Shown: piece by piece, positions 1-11,413 of the stretch
How the letters are laid out: each line of letters starts with the position of its first letter
Position numbering within the stretch: position 1 is the stretch's first letter
NCBI RefSeq assembly: GCF_000176135.1
Contig: NZ_ACZN01000011.1
Span: 1 to 64,000, forward strand
Source: Vibrio coralliilyticus ATCC BAA-450
GTDB taxonomy: Bacteria; Pseudomonadota; Gammaproteobacteria; Enterobacterales; Vibrionaceae
Direction: 5' to 3'
Length of the DNA stretch: 64,000 nucleotides
Made by a program: the position numbers and the translations under genes
Notes under the pieces: generated by a model
The model's database searches: none
The model's input: only the letters and a program-made list of their open reading frames with translations
What the model was told of the DNA's origin: nothing

Positions 1-327
<327 letters not shown>

Positions 328-418
328 TACAACACCCAAAGGGTTTTGATAGACTCAAAGCAAGAACTTTGAATGTGTAAATACAGAACTTAAAAACAGC
401 TTTCCGAATTAAAGAATT

Positions 419-538
419 TGCTTGGCGACCATAGCGTTGTGGACCCACCTGATTCCATGCCGAACTCAGAAGTGAAACGCAATAGCGCCGATGGTAGTGT
501 GGGGCTTCCCCATGTGAGAGTAGGACATCGCCAGGCTT
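419..538 (+). rRNA. rrf: 5S ribosomal RNA
   Basis: About 120 bases with the standard 5S landmarks: TGCTTGGCG at the 5' end pairing with CGCCAGGCT at the 3' end (helix I), CCGAACTCAGAAGTGAAACG in the middle, and GATGGTAGTGTGGGG. It lies 91 bases after the 23S end in the same transcription unit. A 98-codon open frame that crosses it is spurious. Confidence 0.97.
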
Positions 539-567
539 TAAATTTAGACTTTAAGTCTAACCAGTGC

Positions 568-644
568 GGAGCGGTAGTTCAGTTGGTTAGAATACCGGCC
601 TGTCACGCCGGGGGTCGCGGGTTCGAGTCCCGTCCGCTCCGCCA
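568..644 (+). tRNA. tRNA-Asp (anticodon GTC)
   Basis: A 77-nt cloverleaf with an encoded CCA end. The acceptor stem is GGAGCGG/CCGCTCC, the anticodon loop reads CTGTCAC with anticodon GTC, and the T arm contains GGTTCGAGTCC. It sits directly downstream of 5S rRNA, a usual place for distal tRNAs of a Vibrio rRNA operon. Confidence 0.97.
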
Positions 645-654
645 CTTATTTAGA

Positions 655-678
655 AACCTCGCTATGGCGAGGTTTTTT
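655..678 (+). terminator. Rho-independent terminator between tRNA-Asp and tRNA-Trp
   Basis: An 8-bp stem AACCTCGC / GCGAGGTT with a 4-nt loop is followed by a T run. It lies between the two tRNAs, so tRNA-Trp is made either by read-through or from its own promoter. Confidence 0.75.
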
Positions 679-704
679 CGAATCTACAATTTGAAAGATT
701 CTAC

Positions 705-781
<77 letters not shown>

Positions 782-786
782 TCTTC

Positions 787-817
787 AAGGCTCTAGTCGA
801 AAGACTAGAGCCTTTTT
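787..817 (+). terminator. Rho-independent terminator of the rRNA operon
   Basis: A 12-bp perfect stem (AAGGCTCTAGTC / GACTAGAGCCTT) with a GAAA tetraloop and trailing T residues, immediately after tRNA-Trp. Confidence 0.9.
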
Positions 818-1143
818 AATTTCACTGTTTACTTACTTCCCTCATTACTAAAGCAATACATGTTAGTGGCGTCTATTTTCTAGAGCATATGAACGGTCAC
901 CTCATATCGACTGCGAGTCCCAGCTGCAAGAGCGGAACCTCTGTCCCTATATTCCAGCTAATTGCTTAGGTAGGATAGGCTAGTATTTTCTTAGACTGAG
1001 TAGCAATGAAGGATATATTTCTTAAGCCAACTCGAAATTATCATTCCCAATTCACTGGTTTTACCAAAACTTGCTCTCTTGTTGAGAATTATTACTAATA
1101 GTTTGTTACATTTTGCTGATGCATCACTAAAAGTTATCAGAAT
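818..1143. other. Intergenic region upstream of the multicopper oxidase
   Basis: About 326 bases without a convincing gene. The overlapping short frames on either strand have no ribosome binding site or recognisable product. The segment must hold the promoter of the oxidase gene, but I see no clear -35/-10 pair and no MerR-type (CueR-like) dyad. The oxidase ATG has no good Shine-Dalgarno sequence. Confidence 0.5.
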
Positions 1144-2526
1144 ATGGAAATTTCTCGTCGTCGCTTCCTGCAATCCTCACTCGCCATTTCGGCACTCAGT
1201 GTTTTACCTGCTTGCTCAGTCAATCGTTCAACCGATCCTCAGGGCCGTTATATCTACGATATTACGGCTGAACCTGCTACGGCAGAATTGGTGCCTGGCT
1301 ATGAAACCCAAGTGCTTGGATTCAATGGGCAGATTCCCGCCCCTACGATTCGTTGTCGTCAGGGTGAGCCCGTCATCATAAGATTCACTAATATGCTATC
1401 AGAGCCGACTACTATCCATTGGCATGGCCTGAGAATTCCGATTGAAATGGATGGCGTCCCATTCCTTAGCCAGCCTCCTATCATGCCAGGTGAGACCTTC
1501 AGCTATGAATTTACACCACCTGATGCCGGCACATTCTGGTACCACCCACATATGAACAGTGTTAAGCAGCTTGGAATGGGGTTAGTTGGGCTGATCATTG
1601 TTGAAGAAAGCCAGCCCGTTATCTTCGAAGAGGAACATGAGTTGATGCTTAAACACTGGCACCTAGACAAGCAAGGCCAGTGGAAAGACTTAATGATCCC
1701 GCGTATGAGTGCGCGAATGGGTACTCCAGGGGAGTGGAGTAGTGTGAACGGTGTGCATGAGCCGATTTACCAATTGAAGGCCAGAGCGACCACACGGTTG
1801 CGAATCGCGAACGTCGACAATACCATTACTTACCCGATTGCAGTGGAAGGTGCTGAGGCATGGGTCATCGCTATCGATGGTAACCCTGTTAAAACGCCCT
1901 ATAAGCTATCTCAGCATAAAATTGGCCCAGGAATGAGGGTTGATATAGGTCTTATCGCTCCTCAAGCTGGTGAGCGTGTCTATGTTCGTCAAATGAAGGG
2001 GCGTTTCCCATTTCCTCTGTGTGAATTCGAAGTTGTCGAATCTTCTTTACCTGAGTCTCAAGCGTTGCCCGAATTACCATTGAACCCAGTGCCGCAGCTT
2101 GATTTGGCTAATGCTGAGGAAATTGACTTTGTTTTTGAGTGGGAAGGAGCTGTTACTCCAACGAGTAAAGATGGCAAAGCTATGCCTAAATTCTGGCTAA
2201 CCAACAAGCGAGCGTGGGAAGGAATGAGTAAAGATAATATCCCGGCTCCGTTGGCGACGCTCGAGTACGGTAAAACTTATATATTTGATTTAAAGAACGT
2301 TACCCAATATCACCACCCGATTCATATTCACGGTCATACATTCACAGTTCTAGAAATGGACGGTAAAAAGATTGCAGAACCGTTCCATACCGATACCGTA
2401 CTGCTAGGTAAAAACGGTAGAGCCAAAGCGGCGTTTGTTGCAGATAACCCAGGACGCTGGATGTATCACTGCCACGTGATTGAACACATGAAAACCGGAC
2501 TAATGGGTTACATCGAAGTAAAGTGA
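1144..2526 (+). CDS. Tat-exported multicopper oxidase (CueO/SufI-like)
   Basis: A 460-residue multicopper oxidase. The N-terminus has a twin-arginine signal (SRRRFLQ, residues 4-10) and a hydrophobic stretch ending near LPAC (21-24), so it is exported folded by Tat and may be lipid-anchored. The copper ligands are all visible: HWHG (92-95), HPH (134-136), HPIHIHG (391-397) and HCHVIEH (442-448) with a later Met (453) as type-1 axial ligand. This pattern supports a true oxidase, unlike SufI, which lost the ligands. The substrate (Cu(I), Fe(II) or phenols) cannot be read from sequence. It stands alone; tatABC lies about 32 kb downstream in this window. Confidence 0.9.
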   Translation: MEISRRRFLQSSLAISALSVLPACSVNRSTDPQGRYIYDITAEPATAELVPGYETQVLGFNGQIPAPTIRCRQGEPVIIRFTNMLSEPTTIHWHGLRIPIEMDGVPFLSQPPIMPGETFSYEFTPPDAGTFWYHPHMNSVKQLGMGLVGLIIVEESQPVIFEEEHELMLKHWHLDKQGQWKDLMIPRMSARMGTPGEWSSVNGVHEPIYQLKARATTRLRIANVDNTITYPIAVEGAEAWVIAIDGNPVKTPYKLSQHKIGPGMRVDIGLIAPQAGERVYVRQMKGRFPFPLCEFEVVESSLPESQALPELPLNPVPQLDLANAEEIDFVFEWEGAVTPTSKDGKAMPKFWLTNKRAWEGMSKDNIPAPLATLEYGKTYIFDLKNVTQYHHPIHIHGHTFTVLEMDGKKIAEPFHTDTVLLGKNGRAKAAFVADNPGRWMYHCHVIEHMKTGLMGYIEVK

Positions 2527-2636
2527 CTCCTGTAACTTTTTAAATCTCAAAATTAATTTGAGACAATGTGTTGCGATTTTGATTCGAAAATAGCCTTATT
2601 CCAGATACAATACGGCAGAATTTGACAGGAGGAACC

Positions 2637-3020
2637 ATGGGACAACTTTCTATACTTGGATTTATCGCATTAGGTGGTGCTTTTGGTGCATGCTCGCGAT
2701 ACTTGGTTTCAGAATTGTGTGTGGTATTGCTCGGGCGAGGTTTCCCCTATGGTACGCTGACGGTCAACGTTGTGGGTTCATTTATTATGGGCTTGTTGAT
2801 TGCCGCATTTGAAAATGAAATGTTGGCCACCGAACCATGGCGTCAGATCATCGGCCTAGGCTTCCTTGGCGCGCTGACTACCTTCTCAACCTTTTCAATG
2901 GATAATGTACTTCTTATGCAGCAAGGTGCATTTTTCAAGATGGGGCTAAATGTACTGCTCAATGTTGTCTTGAGCATATCGGCGGCTTGGATAGGGTTTC
3001 AAATTCTGATCAAAAGCTAA
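2637..3020 (+). CDS. crcB: Fluoride ion exporter CrcB (Fluc)
   Basis: A 127-residue, four-helix membrane protein of the CrcB/Fluc family, which exports fluoride as a dual-topology dimer. The conserved GGAFGACSRY motif is near residues 13-22, GTLTVNVVGSFIMG is in helix 2 and GFLGALTTFSTFS is in helix 3. The ATG at 2637 is preferred to the in-frame TTG at 2622 because AGGAGG ends 4 bases before it. No fluoride riboswitch is seen in the 110 bases upstream, so expression may be constitutive. A terminator follows. Confidence 0.93.
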   Translation: MGQLSILGFIALGGAFGACSRYLVSELCVVLLGRGFPYGTLTVNVVGSFIMGLLIAAFENEMLATEPWRQIIGLGFLGALTTFSTFSMDNVLLMQQGAFFKMGLNVLLNVVLSISAAWIGFQILIKS

Positions 3021-3053
3021 TACTTGATAAAATTGTTCTAAAAATAGACAACT

Positions 3054-3080
3054 CGGCTTGGTTTCACCAGGCCGTTTTTA
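3054..3080 (+). terminator. Rho-independent terminator after crcB
   Basis: An 8-bp stem CGGCTTGG / CCAGGCCG (one G-T pair) with a 5-nt loop, followed by TTTTTA. It separates crcB from the thiamine leader. Confidence 0.85.
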
Positions 3081-3093
3081 TATACTGATTTTA

Positions 3094-3175
3094 CTTGTCG
3101 GAGTGCCATAAGGCTGAGACCGTTAATTCGGGATCCGTTGAACCTGATCAGGCTAACACCTGCGAAGGGAACAAG
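3094..3175 (+). promoter_or_regulatory. TPP riboswitch (thi-box) upstream of thiC
   Basis: A thiamine pyrophosphate aptamer. The P1 stem CTTGT (3094-3098) / ACAAG (3171-3175) encloses the conserved GGCTGAGA (3112-3119) and the sequence ACCTGATCAGGCTAACACC followed by TGCGAAGGGA (3142-3170). It lies about 180 bases before the thiC start. No strong terminator lies between aptamer and gene, so control at translation is plausible; a CTCCTCTTG stretch near 3280-3288 could sequester the AAGGA of thiC. The mechanism is inferred, the aptamer is clear. Confidence 0.95.
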
Positions 3176-3334
3176 AGACGATACCTACACCAGAATTCTC
3201 TCTGGGTGCATCTATCAAATAGTCGAAGTTGTTTCGGTGATCATTAGTTAACACTCTAGTCGCATCACCTGTATTTTGACTCCTCTTGTCGCATCTATCC
3301 GCCAAGCATTTTTATCCAAAATCTTTTTATCTAG

Positions 3335-5298
<1,964 letters not shown>

Positions 5299-5299
<1 letters not shown>

Positions 5300-6570
5300 T
5301 GGCAACGATCCTTATTCCTACAGCGTTGGCTGACGTCAAACCTGAAATTGAGCAATGCTTACAGCTGGCCAAGGAAAAAGGCTTCGAGATAGAAAACATT
5401 GAGCTGGGCGTCAGCCCAGCTCAAACAGTTCATATATCTCATGGCTCAGAATGGACAAAGCTGGCTACAGATTTAGTTGAGTCCGGCGTGGTGGGCGATG
5501 AACGTACGTTCTTTATCGAGTATTACTCTGGTATCACTATCGAGCCATCTAGGCCCATAATAGCTTCATCTCACGTTTACATTAATGTCTTGGATGTAAA
5601 TCAGGTTCTAGATATTTGGCTAGACCCTAGTCGTGAGCAAATATGTGCGTTAGCGAGTTCAGTCAATCAATCAGAGCTTGATCGTAAACGTCACTTTGCA
5701 TGGGTTGTCACCCTAATCAGCTTGGCGTTTACGTTTGAAGATGCTCTTACACTTGCACGAGCCATGGCGAATGTTTCACGTGAAACATGGGCAGAGAACA
5801 TTATCGATTTTCCATCCCCTGTTCTCGAAGATCACCGACTAGGGATTAGCGCTGGCTGGATTAAATCAGGTAACCAATTGGCATTTCCCACCGTATCTAA
5901 ATGTGATTTAGGGTTGTACCCAGTTGTTGATAACGTTGAATGGGTCAAGACGCTTTTAGAGAGTGGTGTCAAAACCGTTCAGTTAAGAATTAAGGATCCA
6001 CTGTCAGATGATTTGGAGCAACAAATTGAAGATGCAGTTGTACTTGGTCGCAGATATGACGCTCAGGTCTTTATCAACGATCATTGGCGTCTAGCAATTA
6101 AGCATCAAGCTTATGGTGTTCATCTAGGCCAAGAGGATATTGAGGAAAGCAACTTAGCTGAATTAGCTAAATCCAGTTTGCGTTTAGGGTTATCGACCCA
6201 TGGTTATTATGAGTTGCTTCGAGTGGCACAGACCAATCCAAGCTATCTCGCTTTGGGGCACATATTTCCTACCCAGACGAAACAAATCGCAACCAACCCT
6301 CAAGGGCTAGTGAAACTTGCTCTCTATCAAAAGCTGGTCAATACCATGCCTTATCTAAATTCAACAGGCGTACCTACTGTTGCGATTGGTGGTATCACGC
6401 AATCCAATGCGCATCTAGTTTGGAACTGTGGCGTTACTAGTTTGGCGTTGGTGAGCGCTATCACTCAAGCACCTTTGCTGGAACAAGCTGTTGAATTCTT
6501 TACTCGGTTAACTACCGATGAGCGGCAAAATATTAGTAATGATGTTTCGAATGAGGTATCGGCATGCTAA
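5299..6570 (+). CDS. thiE: Thiamine-phosphate synthase ThiE with a long N-terminal extension
   Basis: A 423-residue protein. Residues from about 205 to 410 are a complete ThiE: GLYPVVDNVEW, QLRIKD, FINDHWRLAIKHQAYGVHLG, ALGHIFPTQTK, VAIGGI and VSAITQA. It joins HMP-PP to thiazole phosphate. E. coli ThiE has about 211 residues, so the first ~200 are extra. The segment WVVTLISLAFTFEDALTLARA resembles the C-terminal helices of HMP-P kinase (ThiD) but no intact kinase motifs are seen, so it may be a degenerate ThiD remnant (inference). Codons 158-163 carry a perfect parS site. The gene overlaps thiC by 1 base and thiF by 7. Confidence 0.93.
5772..5787. other. parS: parS centromere site, inside thiE
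   Basis: A perfect 16-bp palindrome TGTTTCACGTGAAACA, identical to the consensus chromosomal ParB-binding site known from Bacillus and from Vibrio chromosome 1. It is part of an 18-bp palindrome including flanking A and T. It is accommodated in the thiE reading frame as Asn-Val-Ser-Arg-Glu-Thr. A second perfect copy lies 3.7 kb away after thiH. Confidence 0.93.
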
Positions 6571-7319
6571 GCGACCGAGATTTCTTACGTTATCAAAGGC
6601 AGATTTCACTGCCGGAAATTGGCGAATGCGGGCAGGAAAAGATTACTCAATCGCATGTTTTGATTATTGGCTGCGGTGGATTAGGTAGTGCAGCGAGTCT
6701 GTATTTAGCTGCAGCTGGAGTGGGCCGAATGGTGCTGGTCGACGATGATGATGTTGATACTAGTAATCTGCAACGTCAAATTGTCTATCGCGAGAACAAT
6801 CTCGATAAAGCAAAAACTGAGGCTATGCGCCAACAGTTAAACCAGCTTAACTCTGGTGTGCAAATACGCACCATCGGAAAGCGGCTATCAGCATCTCAAT
6901 TAGCGCTAGAAGTGATGTTAGCGGATGTGGTGTTGGATTGTACCGACAATATTCAAACGCGTCAGTTGATCAACTTAGTCTGCTACCAACAGAGTAAGCC
7001 GCTTGTTTCTGCTGCCGCTATTGGTTGGCAAGGACAATTTGCTGTATTCGATTATTCATCGAGCAAAGAGTCAGGATGTTATCGCTGTCTCTACCCCTTT
7101 GATGAGCTAAGTCAGCCGAGCAAATGCAGTGAAAATGGGATCTTAGGTCCTGTCGTAGGCACCTTAGGCAACTATCAAGCATTAGCGACATTACAGAAAT
7201 TGGCATTAGGGCATTTTGATTTTCCTGTTGGCCAATTGCACTTATTCAACGGACTAAAACTTAACTGGCAAGTGATGACGATTGCGCGCGACCAGCAGTG
7301 TTCGGTGTGCAGTCAATGA
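6564..7319 (+). CDS. thiF: Sulfur carrier adenylyltransferase ThiF
   Basis: A 251-residue E1-like enzyme that adenylates the C-terminus of ThiS for sulfur transfer in thiazole synthesis. Visible motifs are the nucleotide-binding GCGGLGSA (about 33-40), LVDDDDVDTSNLQRQ, DCTDN, and the zinc-binding pairs CYRC (Cys172, Cys175) and CSVC (Cys246, Cys249). The ATG at 6564 has GAGG 7 bases upstream and overlaps the end of thiE. thiS follows after 31 bases. Confidence 0.95.
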   Translation: MLSDRDFLRYQRQISLPEIGECGQEKITQSHVLIIGCGGLGSAASLYLAAAGVGRMVLVDDDDVDTSNLQRQIVYRENNLDKAKTEAMRQQLNQLNSGVQIRTIGKRLSASQLALEVMLADVVLDCTDNIQTRQLINLVCYQQSKPLVSAAAIGWQGQFAVFDYSSSKESGCYRCLYPFDELSQPSKCSENGILGPVVGTLGNYQALATLQKLALGHFDFPVGQLHLFNGLKLNWQVMTIARDQQCSVCSQ

Positions 7320-7350
7320 CAACCAAATTACATAATCAAGAAGTGAAGCA

Positions 7351-7560
7351 ATGAGCGAGATACACATAATCATCAACGAACAGTCTCAGCGTATCAGCGC
7401 AGGCGCGAGCCTAGAAAACATCATTCAGCAGTTTTCACTGCCTGAAGTCGGATGCGTGTTTGCTATTAACAATACCGTTGTGCCACGTAGTGATTGGCCA
7501 ACCACTTGCCTGAATGAAGGCGATGCGATTTCACTTTTTCAAGCCATTGCTGGAGGGTAA
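7351..7560 (+). CDS. thiS: Sulfur carrier protein ThiS
   Basis: A 69-residue ubiquitin-like protein ending in Gly-Gly (SLFQAIAGG), the tail that is adenylated by ThiF and becomes a thiocarboxylate donating sulfur to ThiG. Its position between thiF and thiG confirms the call. The Shine-Dalgarno of thiG lies in its last codons, suggesting coupled translation. Confidence 0.95.
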   Translation: MSEIHIIINEQSQRISAGASLENIIQQFSLPEVGCVFAINNTVVPRSDWPTTCLNEGDAISLFQAIAGG

Positions 7561-7565
7561 CAACG

Positions 7566-8333
7566 ATGCTTAAGATTGCAGACAGAGAATTCAAGTCACG
7601 ACTGTTTACGGGCACTGGAAAGTTTGCCAACAAATTTCTAATGGAACAGGCGATTAAGGCGTCGGGCTCACAATTGGCCACCATGGCGTTGAAGCGTGTT
7701 GATATATACGATCAACAAGATGACATTCTTCAGCCTTTAATTGAAGCAGGAGTGCATTTATTGCCTAACACTTCAGGGGCGAAAAATGCCAAAGACGCAG
7801 TATTTGCTGCGCATTTAGCAAGAGAGGCTCTGGGTACCAATTGGCTCAAACTCGAGATTCATCCAGACCCTAAGTATCTAATGCCTGATCCGATAGAAAC
7901 TTTAGCGGCAGCAGAGCAACTGGTCAAAGATGGATTTACGGTACTGCCTTACTGTCATGCAGATCCTGTTTTGTGTAAGCGATTGGAAGAGGTGGGATGT
8001 GCAGCAGTAATGCCTTTAGGAGCTCCAATTGGCTCAAATAAGGGCATAGCATCGCATGATTTTCTTGAGATCATTATTGACCAAGCTAACGTTCCCGTTG
8101 TCGTCGATGCTGGTATTGGCGCGCCTTCTCATGCTGCGCGTGCGATGGAAATGGGTGCAGACGCCGTATTGGTCAATACTGCGATTGCAGCAGCTGCCGA
8201 CCCGGTTGCGATGGCGACTGCATTTAAAATGGCCGTTGAATCTGGGCGAATGGCGTATGAGGCCGGTTTAGCTGGCCAGGTATCTCACGCGGTAGCATCA
8301 AGTCCGTTGACGTCTTTTCTCGATGAACTGTAG
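7566..8333 (+). CDS. thiG: Thiazole synthase ThiG
   Basis: A 255-residue TIM-barrel enzyme that makes the thiazole phosphate carboxylate from deoxyxylulose phosphate, dehydroglycine and ThiS thiocarboxylate. Recognisable segments are FTGTGKF near the N-terminus, [59 protein letters not shown] and [11 protein letters not shown]. Length is normal for the family. It starts 5 bases after thiS, with GGAGGG as ribosome binding site. Confidence 0.97.
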   Translation: MLKIADREFKSRLFTGTGKFANKFLMEQAIKASGSQLATMALKRVDIYDQQDDILQPLIEAGVHLLPNTSGAKNAKDAVFAAHLAREALGTNWLKLEIHPDPKYLMPDPIETLAAAEQLVKDGFTVLPYCHADPVLCKRLEEVGCAAVMPLGAPIGSNKGIASHDFLEIIIDQANVPVVVDAGIGAPSHAARAMEMGADAVLVNTAIAAAADPVAMATAFKMAVESGRMAYEAGLAGQVSHAVASSPLTSFLDEL

Positions 8334-8351
8334 TTAAAGTAGGTATTGAGA

Positions 8352-9464
8352 ATGACTTTCGTTGATCAATTCAAAAAGCTGAATTGGGATGACATTTCGA
8401 TGTCAATTTATGCCAAGACAGCTAAGGATGTTGAGCGAGCGCTAGCGAAACCCAAACGAGATCTAGAAGATTTCAAGGCGCTACTTTCACCAGCAGCTGA
8501 ACCTTACTTGGAACAAATGGCGCAGCTATCATACGCGTTAACTAGAAAGCGATTTGGCAATACGCTTTCATTGTACATTCCTCTGTACTTATCAAACCTG
8601 TGTGCGAATGCTTGTACCTATTGTGGTTTTTCAATGGAGAATCGTATTAAACGCCGAACATTGAATAAGGATGAAATAGAAGCCGAGGTTGAAGCAATTA
8701 AACGCATGAAGTTTGATAGCGTGCTTCTAGTCACTGGTGAGCATGAAACTAAAGTCGGGATGAAATATTTCCGCGAGATGTTGCCCATCATTAAAGAAAA
8801 ATTTAATTACTTAGCGATGGAAGTGCAGCCGCTCGATCAAGACCAGTATGCAGAGCTCAAAACATTAGGTCTCGATGCTGTCATGGTGTATCAGGAAACT
8901 TATCACCCTTCGACGTATGCGGAACATCATCTGCGTGGCAACAAAACGGATTTTGAGTATCGCTTAGAAACACCGGATCGATTAGCAAAAGCAGGTATTG
9001 ATAAGATTGGAATTGGTGCACTTATAGGGCTAGAAGAGTGGAGGACTGACTGCTTTTATGTTGCAACCCATCTCGATTATCTTGAACGTACCTATTGGCA
9101 AACACGTTACTCGATCTCTTTCCCTCGTCTAAGACCTTGTGAGGGAGCGCTTCAACCTAAGTCGGTGATGACAGACAAGCAACTAGTCCAGTTGATTTGT
9201 GCGTTTCGCTTACTAAACCCTGAAGTGGAACTTTCGTTGTCTACTCGCGAGTCACCTGAATTTAGAGACAATGTATTACCCCTTGGTGTGACATCAATGT
9301 CTGCCGCGTCGAAGACTCAACCCGGTGGTTATGCAAATGATGAAGCTGAATTAGAACAGTTTGAGATAAGTGATGAAAGAAGTGCGAGCTCGGTAGAGGC
9401 GATGATTCGAGCAAAAGGGTTTGACCCGGTTTGGAAAGACTGGCATTCAGCATACTCAGGCTGA
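8352..9464 (+). CDS. thiH: 2-iminoacetate synthase ThiH (tyrosine lyase)
   Basis: A 370-residue radical-SAM enzyme that cleaves tyrosine to p-cresol and dehydroglycine, the glycine imine used by ThiG. The CxxxCxxC cluster motif is CANACTYC (Cys84, Cys88, Cys91). Use of ThiH rather than the oxidase ThiO fits a facultative anaerobe. The ATG at 8352 is preferred to the in-frame TTG at 8346. It ends the thi operon; a parS site lies 2 bases after the stop codon, then a terminator. Confidence 0.96.
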   Translation: MTFVDQFKKLNWDDISMSIYAKTAKDVERALAKPKRDLEDFKALLSPAAEPYLEQMAQLSYALTRKRFGNTLSLYIPLYLSNLCANACTYCGFSMENRIKRRTLNKDEIEAEVEAIKRMKFDSVLLVTGEHETKVGMKYFREMLPIIKEKFNYLAMEVQPLDQDQYAELKTLGLDAVMVYQETYHPSTYAEHHLRGNKTDFEYRLETPDRLAKAGIDKIGIGALIGLEEWRTDCFYVATHLDYLERTYWQTRYSISFPRLRPCEGALQPKSVMTDKQLVQLICAFRLLNPEVELSLSTRESPEFRDNVLPLGVTSMSAASKTQPGGYANDEAELEQFEISDERSASSVEAMIRAKGFDPVWKDWHSAYSG

Positions 9465-9466
9465 TA

Positions 9467-9482
9467 TGTTTCACGTGAAACA
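9467..9482. other. parS: parS centromere site, between thiH and its terminator
   Basis: A second perfect copy of TGTTTCACGTGAAACA, again within an 18-bp palindrome (9466-9483). It lies in the non-coding gap between the thiH stop and the operon terminator, so here no coding constraint explains it. Two exact copies of a 16-bp sequence 3.7 kb apart are not expected by chance. Confidence 0.95.
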
Positions 9483-9488
9483 TCAAAG

Positions 9489-9515
9489 AAAGCTCTCCAT
9501 AGGAGAGCTTTTTTA
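9489..9515 (+). terminator. Rho-independent terminator of the thi operon
   Basis: A 10-bp stem (AAAGCTCTCC / GGAGAGCTTT) with a 3-nt loop ATA and a T run. It can also serve the convergent peptidase gene. Confidence 0.9.
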
Positions 9516-9533
9516 TTTCTAGAAAAATAGCGA

Positions 9534-11324
9534 TCAGCTATGCGCTATTGGCTGAGTGGCTGTTTCCAACCAGGCTTTGACATCGCCTTCTACTAATGGG
9601 CTGATATCGTTCCAAACTTTCTGGTGATATTCATTTACCCAATTCAACTCTGGCTTAGTCAACATGTCGACATTGATGTTTCTAGTATCAATAGGACAAC
9701 GAGTCAGGGACTCGAAGCAAAGGACTGGGAAGTCACCATTAGTTTTTGTTTCTACGACCAGCTCAAGGTTTTCGATACGAATACCAAAAGCATCAGCGCG
9801 GTAATAGCCCGGCTCGTTTGAAAGCACCATGCCTTCTACTAAAGGAACATCGATCTGTCGTTTCGATATACTGGCGGGGCCTTCATGGACGTTTAGGAAG
9901 TGGCCAACACCGTGGCCAGTGCCGTGGTCATAATCAAATCCCTCGGCCCACAAATGTTGGCGCGCTAGTGTATCAATCTGATAACCACGTGTACCTTTCG
10001 GGAAACGGGCGCGAGCAACACCAATATGGCCTTTCAGTGCAAGCGTGAACTGCTTAATCATTTCGTCGCTTGGTTGACCGATAGCAATAGTTCGGGTGAT
10101 ATCGGTAGTGCCATCGAGATACTGACCGCCAGAGTCGACTAGATAAAGTGTATTGAGTTCTAGCTTACCAGGCTCAGGTTGATTCTCATGATTATAGTGA
10201 CACATGGCTGCGTTACCGCCTGCTGCGGAAATAGTATCAAAGCTAAGATCCATCAAGGTTGGATCTTGCCTGCGGAATGATTCCAGCTTGTCTGACAAAG
10301 TAGCTTCATCATGCAGTCTTTCATTTGCTACTTCATCATCTAGCCAACACAAAAACTGACTCATCGCTACGCCATCACGAATATGACATGCTTTCATACC
10401 AGCAATTTCAACAGCGTTTTTCGCTGCTTTTGGCATAAGACATGGATCGGCAGCACTTACAACGCTAGCACCACTGTTCTGAAGTACTAACTTAAACCAT
10501 GCGTTGCTTGTTGTTGGATCGACTAAGACACTTTTTCCTGACAAAGCTTCGAGGCGCGTTTGTAGGGCTTCTGGGTGATGCACACTTACGCCTTCACCTA
10601 CGTGCTGAGCGAAACCTTCAGGTAAGCGAGTAGGGTCTAGGAAATATTCCAAAGTTGAATCGGCATGGAGAATGACATGTGATAACAAAACAGGAAGACG
10701 AGATACATCTAAACCGCGCATGTTAAGTAGCCAACAGACGGAATCCAAAGCGGTTATTACCGCACTATCGGCGCCTGCCTGAGCAACTAACTGGGCAATC
10801 TCTTTTCGCTTAGACTCGCATGATTGCCCCACGGCTTCTGTCGCCATCAGACGTACGTCTGAAACGACGGGAGCAGGGCGGTCATGCCATAGTTCGTCGA
10901 TAGGGTTACTAGCAAGTACTTTTAGTTCCAGTGAACCTGAAAGCTTTGATTGTGCCATCGTTAGCCAAGCGGAATTGTGCATTCTTGGGTCTATCGCGAC
11001 CGTTTGGCCCTGAGAAAGCTGGCCTCTCAACCAATCCAAAGCAGGTTCTTCGATCAAGTGACGATACTCGAATAGATCGGCTGGCACTTCTTTAGTCACC
11101 TGAACGGTGTAGCGGCCATCGACAAACATCGCTGCTTTGTCTTGTGTAATTACTGCTGCACCCGCAGAACCAGTAAAGCCCGTCAACCAGTGCAAGCGTT
11201 CGTTATGAGCGGGCACATATTCGCCTAAGTACTCATCTTCATGTGGGATGAGCAACGCATCAATATTGTGCTGAACCAGCCATTCACGAATGGCCGCCAA
11301 ACGTTGTTCAGTATTGGTAAGCAT
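9534..11324 (-). CDS. M24B aminopeptidase (Xaa-Pro aminopeptidase, long form)
   Basis: A 596-residue metallopeptidase of family M24B. Two creatinase-like N-terminal domains (about 1-150 and 150-310) precede a pita-bread catalytic domain carrying LVDSGGQY, GTTDITRT (metal ligand Asp), GTGHGVGHFLNVHEGP (His) and LSNEPGYY (Glu). The length matches the three-domain form seen in eukaryotic aminopeptidase P1 rather than the ~440-residue E. coli PepP, so it is not the PepP orthologue. It likely releases N-terminal residues before proline in the cytoplasm. It is a single gene, convergent with thiH. Confidence 0.92.
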   Translation of the reverse strand: MLTNTEQRLAAIREWLVQHNIDALLIPHEDEYLGEYVPAHNERLHWLTGFTGSAGAAVITQDKAAMFVDGRYTVQVTKEVPADLFEYRHLIEEPALDWLRGQLSQGQTVAIDPRMHNSAWLTMAQSKLSGSLELKVLASNPIDELWHDRPAPVVSDVRLMATEAVGQSCESKRKEIAQLVAQAGADSAVITALDSVCWLLNMRGLDVSRLPVLLSHVILHADSTLEYFLDPTRLPEGFAQHVGEGVSVHHPEALQTRLEALSGKSVLVDPTTSNAWFKLVLQNSGASVVSAADPCLMPKAAKNAVEIAGMKACHIRDGVAMSQFLCWLDDEVANERLHDEATLSDKLESFRRQDPTLMDLSFDTISAAGGNAAMCHYNHENQPEPGKLELNTLYLVDSGGQYLDGTTDITRTIAIGQPSDEMIKQFTLALKGHIGVARARFPKGTRGYQIDTLARQHLWAEGFDYDHGTGHGVGHFLNVHEGPASISKRQIDVPLVEGMVLSNEPGYYRADAFGIRIENLELVVETKTNGDFPVLCFESLTRCPIDTRNINVDMLTKPELNWVNEYHQKVWNDISPLVEGDVKAWLETATQPIAHS

Positions 11325-11413
11325 CTATTAATCCTTTATCATTTATTCACGCGTCCTTTCTAAAAAGCGGACGATGTGGCAATAAGCTACTCCTTTTACC
11401 GTCAGCCTGCAAA

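Noticed and set aside
2527..2636. A fluoride riboswitch before crcB
   Set aside because: I looked for the conserved fluoride aptamer segments and found none in the 110 bases; crcB often lacks one.
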